A model generated the notes under the pieces. It was not told where the DNA came from. It was given only the letters and a program-made list of their open reading frames with translations, and ran no database searches. From NCBI GenBank assembly GCA_023954375.1, contig JAMLIC010000022.1, positions 62,001 through 126,000 on the forward strand: DNA of 64,000 nucleotides, read 5' to 3'. Positions 23,646 to 31,800 of this stretch are shown here, in pieces. A program made the translations under genes and the position numbers. This DNA comes from Planctomycetota bacterium (GTDB taxonomy: Bacteria > Planctomycetota > J058). The first letter of the stretch is position 1, and each line of letters begins with the position of its first letter.

Positions 23646-25007
23646 TCACTCCGCCGAGACGGCCCGCACGCCCCGCCCGTCGTCGGCGCCGATGATCGGC
23701 GTCACGGCGGCGGCGAAGTCGATCAGCGACCCCTGGGTCATCGGGTGCGGGTAGCGGCCGTGGTTGTAGTTCGGCCGCTTCTGCGGGAGCGAGCGGTAGT
23801 CGGGGAAGGTCCGGTCGTAGCCGTGCAGCCGGTACTCCGACAGCCCGATCGCCTGGCGCACGGCCATGATCTCCTCCTGGGTGATCTTGCCGCCGGCGAG
23901 GTAGTCGACCTCGCGCGCCGTGTACTTGTCCACCCAGCCCTGCGACATGCGGGCCACGAAGGCCGGCAGCGCGTGCACGTTGCCCGTGGCGTCGTTGATC
24001 GTCAGCTCGTCCTCGAAGTCGCCCGCGTTGCACAGCCCGCTGCCGCCGACGTTGAAGTCGGCCTTCTTGCAGAAGAAGAACAGGTTGTTGCGCAGGACCA
24101 GCGCGTCGCCCTGCGGGGCGAACTTCGTGGTCACGCCGCCCTCGTCACAGAAGGCGATGACGTTGTTCTCGACGATGGCCTGCCCGTTGTCGGCCTTGGG
24201 GTCGAGCGACAGGCCGCGGCCGTCCGAGCCGAAGGTGTGGACGAAGGCGATCGTGTTGTTGCGCACGCGGATCGTCGGCTTACCCCAGCCGCCGCCGACG
24301 ATCGCCTCGATGCCGCGGCTGCCCGCGATGAGCACGAGGTTGTTCTCGATGACCGTCTCGCCCGTCCCGCCGCACTTGACGTAGATCCCCCACCAGGGGT
24401 TGTTCACGAGGATCATGTTGCGGACGGTGAAGCGGCCGCGCCCGACGAGGATCACGGTCGTGTCGGAGCCGGACTTCTTCACGTTGAGCGCCTGGTAGCC
24501 CCAGGCCGTGTTGTCGACGTGGCCCTGGATGCGCTGGTTGGCGCCCGGCTCCCCGTCGCTGAAGTAGTAGTTGCCGGTGCCGCGGTCGATGCAGAAGCCG
24601 TCGATCGTCACCTGGTCGAGGTTGTTGTCCGACCGCTCGGCGTGGAAGACGGTCTTGCCGGCCGCCTGCTGGTCGCCGGGCGGGCTGATGATCGTCAGGT
24701 GCGTGAAGGGGTCGCGCTGGCTGAAGTCGGCGTTCCAGCCGCCCTGGATGACGACGTCGCTCGTCTCGATCTTCGGCATGACCCCGGTCTTGCCCTGGCC
24801 GTGGTAGACGCCGGCCGCCACGTACACGCGGTCGCCGGGCTGCAGCTCGTTCATCACGCGCCAGAGGAGCTTCTTCGGCGCCTCCTTGGTGCCCGGGTTG
24901 TTGTTCTGGCCGGTCTCGGCCGACACGTAGATGTCCCGGGCCGCGGCGGCCGGGCTGAGTGTGAGCGCGGCCAGCAGGGCCAGGCTCGAGGCGCGACTCG
25001 TCTTCAC
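23646..25007 (-). CDS. secreted right-handed parallel beta-helix protein (DUF1565-like)
   Basis: 453 residues from GTG 25007 with GGGGGAG upstream. Residues 1-23 form a signal peptide (SLALLAALTLSPAAAA). The mature start RDIYVSAETGQNNNPGTKEAP followed by PGDRVYVAAGVYHG is the DUF1565 hallmark. Residues about 100-330 hold repeated turns with Asn ladders (VENNLVLIAGSRGIEA, VRNNTIAFVHTF, VENNVIAFCDEGG, LRNNLFFFC), typical of pectate-lyase-like beta-helices. It could be a polysaccharide lyase, glycosidase or adhesive surface protein; no catalytic residues can be assigned. Codon use is normal for the window. Confidence 0.82.
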   Translation of the reverse strand: MKTSRASSLALLAALTLSPAAAARDIYVSAETGQNNNPGTKEAPKKLLWRVMNELQPGDRVYVAAGVYHGQGKTGVMPKIETSDVVIQGGWNADFSQRDPFTHLTIISPPGDQQAAGKTVFHAERSDNNLDQVTIDGFCIDRGTGNYYFSDGEPGANQRIQGHVDNTAWGYQALNVKKSGSDTTVILVGRGRFTVRNMILVNNPWWGIYVKCGGTGETVIENNLVLIAGSRGIEAIVGGGWGKPTIRVRNNTIAFVHTFGSDGRGLSLDPKADNGQAIVENNVIAFCDEGGVTTKFAPQGDALVLRNNLFFFCKKADFNVGGSGLCNAGDFEDELTINDATGNVHALPAFVARMSQGWVDKYTAREVDYLAGGKITQEEIMAVRQAIGLSEYRLHGYDRTFPDYRSLPQKRPNYNHGRYPHPMTQGSLIDFAAAVTPIIGADDGRGVRAVSAE

Positions 25008-25101
25008 GTCTCCCCCTTCCGAAGAGTGGGCCCGCGCTCGTCTCGCGGGCGGGTGGCGCGGGAGTATCGGGGTGACCGGCCCGCGCTGCAAGGGAATCCG
25101 G

Positions 25102-26820
25102 TCAGCGCGCGGCGAGCGCCTCCCAGGCCGTTCGCCGCGCGGGGCCGAGCGCCGCGACGGCGAGCGCCTGCGCCTGGAGGCCGCGCAGCGCCATCTGGTC
25201 GGCCACGGACAGGGGGTCGAGCGCCGCCGCGGCGCGCCGCGCGTCGTCGAGCGCCCCGTCGAGGTCGCACTGGAGCAGGCGCGCCTGCGCGCGCAGGAGC
25301 CACCCGCCCTTCTCGCGATGCGGCTGGCCGCGCACGAGCGCCAGCGCGCGCCCGAGGTCCGCGACGGCGGCGTCGACGTCGGGGTCGGGCAGCTGCAGCC
25401 GCGCCTCGGCCCGGTAGTACCAGCAGTCTGCCTCGGCGTGCTCGAGGCGCAGGGCGCGCCCCTGCGCCTCGAAGGCGCCGGCCCAGTCGCCGCGCGCCCG
25501 CAGGGCGAAGGCGTGGTAGTGCTGGAGCGAGAACAGGTGCGGCCCCGCGCGCGCCAGCGCGGCGAGCTCGTCCAGCGCCGCCGCGGGGTCCTCGCGCAGG
25601 CGCTCGAAGGCGAGGAGGCCGCGCGCCTCGAGGTGCCCCGGGTCGGCCTCGATCGTCGCCCGGAACCACGGCGCGGCCTCGCGCGTCCCCGCGAACCTCG
25701 CGACGACCAGGCCGAGGGCGTGGAGCGTCCCGGCGTCCTTCGGTCGGAGCGCGGCGGCGCGCTCGAGCGCGGCGGTCGCGGCGCCGCCTTCGCGCTGCAG
25801 CAGCGCGAGCGTCGCCCAGGCGGCGCTCTCCGTGGGCCAGCGGGTCGTCGCGTCGAGGGCGACCGTCCGCGCGGCATCGACCTCCTCGTCGCTGTAAGAC
25901 AGGAGCACCGCCAGGAGGGCGTCGTCGGCCGTGGCGGCGGGGTCGCGCAGCGCGGCGGTCGCCAGACGCCAGGCGCTCGGCCGCGCCCCCGCGCGCCGGA
26001 GCTCGCCCACGTGGCGGCGCACGGCGTCGAGCGTGGGGCGGGGACCCAGCGCGCGGGCGAGGAGCGCCTCGCGATGCGCCGCAGCTTCGGCGTGGTCGGG
26101 CGCGAGCCCGAGGGCCTTGTCGTTGGCAGCCTGCGCGGCGGCGAGGTCGCCCGAGTGCTCCAGCACGGCCGCCAGGGCCGTCCAGGCATCGGGGTCCCAC
26201 GGGCAGGCGGCGACGAGCGCCTCGGCCGCGCCCCGCGCCCCGTCGAGCGCCCCGACCCCGAGGTGACCTGCGATGAGGTTGCGGCAGGTCCTGGTCAGGT
26301 GCGGCGCGAGCGCCGCCGCCCGCTGGAAGTCCGCCAGCGCCGCGTCGTGCCGGCCCGCGAGGTCGTGCACCATGGCTCGGCCCTCCCACGCGGCGGGGTC
26401 GTCGGTGGAGGCCGCCAGCGCGGCCTCCACGTGCGCCGCGGCGGCCGCCGCGTCGCCGGCATCCGCCGCCAGCATCGCGAGCCAGATCCGCGCCTCGACG
26501 TGCCCGGGCGCGACCTCCGCCGCCGTGACGAGCAGGTCGGCGCCCGCCGGATCGCCGCGCTCCATGGCGACGAGCCCCGCGACCGTCAGGGCCTCGGCCG
26601 AGCGCGGGGCGAGGCGCAGGGCCTCCTGCGCGCAGCGGGCCGCGTCGGCCAGCCGGCCACCCGCCTGCAGCGCCGACGCCAGCTCCTCGCGGACGTCGGC
26701 CCGTCCGGGCGCCCGGGTGACGAGGCCCTCGAGCAGGTCCACCGTCCACGACGACGCGGGCCGCTGGGTCCGGCGGACGAGGCGCGCCACCGTGAGCCAG
26801 GCGTCGACGTCGTCGCCCAC
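25102..26820 (-). CDS. TPR-repeat protein, probably the C-terminal part of the kinase encoded just upstream
   Basis: 572 residues from GTG 26820, a start without any Shine-Dalgarno sequence. At least twelve tetratricopeptide repeats run through the protein (AGLVAMERGDPAGADLLVTA, AAVLEHSGDLAAAQAANDKA). Upstream of 26820 the same frame continues as a proline-rich linker (PPLPPAPAPALEHAAPRP) until a TGA at 27012-27010. Before that TGA it encodes a membrane helix (VALATGAGAALLAAGA) that fits the end of the kinase domain in the overlapping gene. This suggests one kinase-membrane-TPR gene broken by frameshifts. Confidence 0.7.
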   Translation of the reverse strand: MGDDVDAWLTVARLVRRTQRPASSWTVDLLEGLVTRAPGRADVREELASALQAGGRLADAARCAQEALRLAPRSAEALTVAGLVAMERGDPAGADLLVTAAEVAPGHVEARIWLAMLAADAGDAAAAAAHVEAALAASTDDPAAWEGRAMVHDLAGRHDAALADFQRAAALAPHLTRTCRNLIAGHLGVGALDGARGAAEALVAACPWDPDAWTALAAVLEHSGDLAAAQAANDKALGLAPDHAEAAAHREALLARALGPRPTLDAVRRHVGELRRAGARPSAWRLATAALRDPAATADDALLAVLLSYSDEEVDAARTVALDATTRWPTESAAWATLALLQREGGAATAALERAAALRPKDAGTLHALGLVVARFAGTREAAPWFRATIEADPGHLEARGLLAFERLREDPAAALDELAALARAGPHLFSLQHYHAFALRARGDWAGAFEAQGRALRLEHAEADCWYYRAEARLQLPDPDVDAAVADLGRALALVRGQPHREKGGWLLRAQARLLQCDLDGALDDARRAAAALDPLSVADQMALRGLQAQALAVAALGPARRTAWEALAAR

Positions 26821-27929
26821 CTCGTGGAGGTGCCGGCGCGCGGCGCGGAGGGCGAGGCGGGGGTCGGAGGGGGGGGCGACCGCGCCCGGCGGCGGTGGCG
26901 GTGGCGGCGTCGCGGCCGGCGCCGGAGGGGGCGAGGTCGGTCGGGGCGCGGCGTGCTCCAGCGCCGGCGCGGGGGCCGGCGGGAGCGGCGGCGCCGCTGG
27001 CGCGCGCCGTCACGAGCGCGCCCCCGCGGCGAGGAGCGCCGCGCCGGCCCCGGTGGCCAGCGCCACGCGCGCCGCCGCCGCCGCCGGCGCCGCGGCCGCA
27101 GGGCGTCGGCCAGCGCGCCAGCCAGCGCGCCGGCGCTCTTGAACCGCGCGGCGGGGTCCTTCTCCAGGCAGCGCAGGCACGCGGCATCGAGCTCTCGCGG
27201 CACCCCGGGGGCGAGGCTCGACGGCGCCGGGGGCGCGGCGCGCAGGAGCTGCTCGAGGACCGCCAGGGCGCTCGCGCCCTCGAACGGCGGTCGCCCGGTG
27301 AGGGCGAAGAAGAGCGTCCCGCCGAGCCCGTAGACGTCGGCCGCCGCGCCCGCCTGCCGGGCGCGGCCGTCGGCCTGCTCGGGCGCCATGTAGGCGGGCG
27401 TCCCCAGGAGCTCGCTGGTCGCCGTGAGCGACCCCTCGGCCAGGAGGAAGCGCGCCAGCCCGAAGTCGACCAGGCGCACGTCGCCCTGCGGGGTGAGGAG
27501 GACGTTGTCCGGCTTGACGTCGCGGTGCGCGACGCCCTGCGCGTGGACCTGGTCGAGCGCGCGCGCCAGCCGCTCGACGAGGCGCGCCGCCTCCGGCGGC
27601 GGCAGCGGCCCCACGCGCGCCACCCGCGCCTGGAGCGACTCGCCCTCCACCCGCTCCATGACCAGCCACGGCCGCCCGTCGGGCGCGCGCCCCGCGTCGA
27701 GCGGGGTCACGACGACCGGGTGGCGCACGGCGAACAGCGCCCGGACCTCGCGCTGGAAGCGCAGGACTGCCTCGCCGTCGCGCAGGCCCCCGGGCAGCAC
27801 CTTCAGGGCGGCCGGCGTGCCGCGCTCGATGTGCCGGGCGGCGTAGAGCTCGCCCATGCCGCCGCGCCCCAGGAGGCCCTGCAGCTCCCAGGCGCCGAGG
27901 CGCGGCGACCGGCGACCAGGCGGCATCAC
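26586..27929 (-). CDS. Ser/Thr protein kinase, C-terminal part apparently frameshifted
   Basis: The kinase domain spans residues about 10-275 and is complete: GRGGMGELYAARH loop, AALKVL lysine, VAHRDVKPDNVLL, VDFGLARFL, TPAYMAPEQADG, DVYGLGGTLFFALTG. After ADALRPRRRRRRRR the literal frame turns into low-complexity Arg/Pro sequence until 26586, typical of an out-of-frame read. The -1/+1 frame instead gives a membrane helix and then the TPR protein. The real gene was probably kinase - membrane helix - TPR, about 27929 to 25102. GTG 27929 or ATG 27926 starts it; the ribosome site is weak. It is divergent from btpA. Confidence 0.75.
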   Translation of the reverse strand: MMPPGRRSPRLGAWELQGLLGRGGMGELYAARHIERGTPAALKVLPGGLRDGEAVLRFQREVRALFAVRHPVVVTPLDAGRAPDGRPWLVMERVEGESLQARVARVGPLPPPEAARLVERLARALDQVHAQGVAHRDVKPDNVLLTPQGDVRLVDFGLARFLLAEGSLTATSELLGTPAYMAPEQADGRARQAGAAADVYGLGGTLFFALTGRPPFEGASALAVLEQLLRAAPPAPSSLAPGVPRELDAACLRCLEKDPAARFKSAGALAGALADALRPRRRRRRRRAWRWPPGPARRSSPRGRARDGARQRRRRSRRPPRRRWSTPRPDRPRPLRRRPRRRHRHRRRARSPPPPTPASPSAPRAGTSTRWATTSTPGSRWRASSAGPSGPRRRGRWTCSRASSPGRPDGPTSARSWRRRCRRVAGWPTRPAARRRPCASPRARPRP

Positions 27930-28000
27930 GGGCCGAGGATGACCCGGGCCGCGCCACCTCGCCAGTTGCGGCGCCCCGCGGGCCGGGCGACGCTGCCTCC

Positions 28001-28822
28001 ATGCGCAGCGTCCTCCGCCCCGGCCACAAGGCGATCGTCGGCGTCCTGCACCTCGGCCGCCTCCTCGGGCAGGAGGGGTTCGCCGGGATCGACGCCGTGC
28101 TCGACGGCGCCCTGGCCGACGCGCGCGCGCTCGAGGCGGGCGGCGTCGACGCGCTCCTCGTGGAGAACTTCGCCGACGCGTCGCCCGGCCCGTTCGTCGA
28201 CGCGGCGACGGTCGCCTGCCTGGCGCGCGTCGGCGCGGCCGTGCGCGCGGCGACCGCGCTCCCGGTGGGCGTCAACGTCCTGCCCAACGACTACCGGGCG
28301 GCGTTCGCGCTGGCGCGCGCCTGCGACCTCGACTTCGTGCAGGTCGACGTCCTCGTCGACGCCGTGCGCACCGACTACACCTACTCGGACGCGCCGCCCT
28401 TCGAGGTGAGGGTCGACCTCGACGACCTCGCCGCGGCGCGCGCCCGGGTCGGGGCCCCGGGCGTGCCGCTCTGGGGGACGGTCCACCCCAAGCACTACGC
28501 GCTCCTCGAGCCGCGCCCGCTCGAGGCCCAGGCGGCGTGCGCGCTAGAGGCCGGCGCGCAGGCGGTCGTCATCACCGGCGCCGCCACGGGGCAGGCGCCG
28601 GACCCCGAGCGCGTGGCCCGGGTCCGGCGGGCGCTCGGCGCCGCGCCGCTCGTGGTGGGCAGCGGCCTCGACGCGGCGAACGCCGCCGCCCTGCTCGAGC
28701 ACGCCGACGGGGCGATCGTCGGCACGGCCCTGCGCGCCCCCGGGCTGGGCCCGGTGGTCACCGAGCAGGTGCGGGCCGTCGTGGCCGCGGCGCGGGCCGT
28801 GCGAGTACACTCGTCGCGGTGA
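28001..28822 (+). CDS. BtpA/SgcQ-family TIM-barrel protein
   Basis: 273 residues. Family signature: IVGVLHLGRLLG at the N terminus, GVDALLVENFADAS, LPVGVNVLPND and QVDVLVDAV in order, and a phosphate-binding-like loop near the C terminus (LVVGSGLDAANAAALLEHADGAIVGTALR). BtpA was first linked to photosystem I accumulation in cyanobacteria; homologues in non-phototrophs have unknown, probably sugar- or nucleoside-phosphate-related roles. Nothing here suggests phototrophy. Its TGA overlaps the GTG of the giant kinase (GTGA), so the two proteins are co-translated. Confidence 0.85.
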   Translation: MRSVLRPGHKAIVGVLHLGRLLGQEGFAGIDAVLDGALADARALEAGGVDALLVENFADASPGPFVDAATVACLARVGAAVRAATALPVGVNVLPNDYRAAFALARACDLDFVQVDVLVDAVRTDYTYSDAPPFEVRVDLDDLAAARARVGAPGVPLWGTVHPKHYALLEPRPLEAQAACALEAGAQAVVITGAATGQAPDPERVARVRRALGAAPLVVGSGLDAANAAALLEHADGAIVGTALRAPGLGPVVTEQVRAVVAAARAVRVHSSR

Positions 28823-31800
28823 CCCAGAAGGGCGAGAGCGAGCGGCGGCCGGCGCTCCCGCCGGACAGCGACCTGACGATCCTCACCTGCCGGCCGTGCG
28901 CCGTCGACGTGAGCGTCGAGCCCGGCGCGCCGCGCCGCTGCCCCCGCTGCGCGGGGCCCCTCGACCGCCCGAGCAACGTCGAGGGCGACGCGCCCGAGCG
29001 CACGCTCCTGGAGGTGCGCGCGCCGTCGTCTTCGGCGTCCTCGGCGAGCCCTGGCGACCTGCCGCCGCTCGCGCGCAAGCGCGCGGCGGCGCGGAGCGAC
29101 CTGGGCGCGCTCGCCAACACGGCCACGCAGCCCGGCACCCACCCCTCGATCGCGCGCGCGCGCGAGCCCGAGCCCGGGGCGCCGGAGGCGGTGCGCCGCG
29201 TCGGCCAGTACGAGCTCCGCCGCGTCCTCGGCAAGGGCGGCATGGGCGTCGTCTACGAGGCCTGGCAGCCGTCGCTCGGGCGGGCGGTGGCGCTCAAGGT
29301 CATGTCGGCCGCGGAGGCGACCGACGAGGAGCTGGAGCGCTTCGACCGCGAGGCGCGCGCCGCGGCCCGCCTCCAGCACCCGAACATCGTGCCGATCTAC
29401 GACGTCGGCGCGTTCGAGGGGCGCAGCTACTTCACCATGGACCTGGTGCGCGGCCGGACGCTCCAGGAGCTGGCCCGCCAGGGGACGCTCGACCCGGCCG
29501 ACGCGGCGCGGATCGTGGCCCGGGTGTGCCGCGCGATCCACTACGCGCACGAGAAGGGGATCATCCACCGCGACCTCAAGCCGTCGAACGTCCTCGTCGA
29601 CGAGCAGGGCGAGCCCCACGTCACCGACTTCGGCCTGGCGAAGGACGTCACCGACCAGAGCGGCCTCACGCTCACGGGCGTCGCGATGGGCAGCCCGCCC
29701 TACATGCCGCCCGAGCAGGCGAAGGGCGAGTTCCGCCGCGTCGACGCGCAGTCGGACGTCTACGGCCTGGGGACGATCCTCTACGAGTGCCTCACCGGGT
29801 CCCCGCCGTTCACGGGCAAGAGCGTCTACGACATCATCGCCAAGGTCCTCGTCGAGGAGCCGGTCCCGCCGCGGCGCAAGGCCCCCGCCGTGCCGGTCGA
29901 CCTGGAGACGATCTGCCTCAAGGCGCTCGAGAAGGAGAAGTGGCGCCGCTACCCGACCGCCGAGGCCATGGCGCAGGACCTCGAGCGGCACCTGGCCGGG
30001 CGCACGATCGAGGCCATCCGCCACGGCTTCACGACGCGGATCGGGCGGGGGATCGAGCGGCATCGCTGGCAGATCGTGTCGGCGCTCGTGCCCGTGGCCA
30101 TCGCGGCCGGCGTGATCGGCTACCTCGTGGGCGGCGAGCCGCACCTGCCGGCGCCGCCCGTGGCGGGGCCGCCGGTCGACGCCGACCCCGGGCCGATCGC
30201 CCGGGCGGGCCAGGAGCTCGGCCGGGCCGTCGAGCACCTGTCGGCGCTGGGCGGCCCGACGTGGCGGCAGGTGATCACCTCGCTCGACAACCTGCCGGCC
30301 GACCTGCCGGCGCTGCGGGCCGTGCGCCTCGAGGTCGAGCCCCGCCTGCGCGATGCGCCCGACGCCCGGGCGTCGTGGGAGGTCGTGCGCCGGCTCGTCG
30401 ACGCGCTGGCGACCGACCCCGACGTCGACCCTCGCGACCTCGCCGCCGCGGTGTCGGCGTGGTACGGCGTGAGCGGTCCGCTCGCGGAGGTGGCCACCGC
30501 CGCGGTGCTGGCCCATCGCGGCGCCGTCCAGCGCGACCCCGCCTGCTACCGGCTCGCCCTCGCCGGGCCGCGCACGCCGATCGACGTGGACATCGTCCGC
30601 GAGGCGGCGCGCAGCCTCGGCCCGCTCTTCCAGGGGGACGAGCGGGCCGCCCGGGCCGTCGCGGCCGTGACCTCGGACGCCGCGCTGGCGGCCGCCGCCC
30701 TGCGGCCCGACGTGGTGCGGCTCGACGCGACGCGCACGGCGGTGATCGGTCCGGGGTGGGTGTTCCCGCCCGTGACCTGGCCCGGCGCCCCGGCGGTGGC
30801 CGGGCCCCCGCGCCCGGTGGCGCGGGGCCTCGTCGGCCGCGGGGCCCGCGACGCGCCGCCGACGGCGCCGCTGGTCACGGGCGACGGCGCGAGGGTCCTC
30901 GTCGGATGGCTGCGCTTCCTCCACGTGCTCGACGCCGAGACCGGGGGCGTCGTGCGCCGCGTGCGCCTGCCGGGCGCGGCGCGCGGCCTCCAGTGGCACC
31001 GGAGCGGCCGGCCGCGCGTGCGCGTCTGGGACGGGGCGCGCGTGCGCGACGTCCTCGTGGGCGGGCTCGGGGGAGGGCTCGATGGCGCGGTCGAGCTGCG
31101 CTGGCTCGAGGAGCGCCGGGGCGCGGAGCTCGAGCGGCCCGTCTCCCCGCTCGACCTGCTCCCCGCCGGCGACGCGCCGGCGATCGACGAGCTGCGCCGC
31201 GTCGCCTTCGCCTCGTTCCCGGCGCTCGACGACCGCCTGGACGTGTTCGCCGAGCACGTGCGGCGCGACCGCGACGGCGCCCCCGTCCACGACGTCCGCG
31301 TGGCCCGCGTCCTGCGGCTCGAGGGGCGGCCCGCGCTCGGGCTGACGCTCTCGCTCTCCCCCGAGCCCGACGCGGCGCTGGCGTTCAGCGCCGCGCGCGA
31401 CCCGCGGTCCGAGCCGATCGCCGCCCGGGTCGTCGATGTCTCGGGGCCGGCCGCCCAGGCGGGCCTGCGGGCGGGGGACGTCATCGTCGGGGTGGAGCGG
31501 GCCCGCGGGACCGGCTCGACCCAGCTCGAGCTGCGCGTGCGCCGCGGCGGCGCCGAGCACCTCCTCCGGCTCCGCCTGCCGTGGCCCCCCGTCGACCTCG
31601 CGGCGCTGGGGGCCGAGGCGGCCGGCCTGGCCGCGCGCGACGGCGACCCGAACCCCTGGCACCTGGCGCTCGCCGCCGGCCTGCGGCCGGCGGGGACGCC
31701 GCCCGGGCCGGAGGCCGCCGCGCTGGCGCGGGCCGCCGCGCTCTCGCCGCACCTCGGCCCCGTCGAGCGGGTGGAGCTGGGCTGCTTCCTCGACGAGCGC

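Noticed and set aside
28001..28822. BtpA as evidence of photosynthesis
   Set aside because: No photosystem, pigment or carbon-fixation genes are in the window, and BtpA homologues are common in non-phototrophs.
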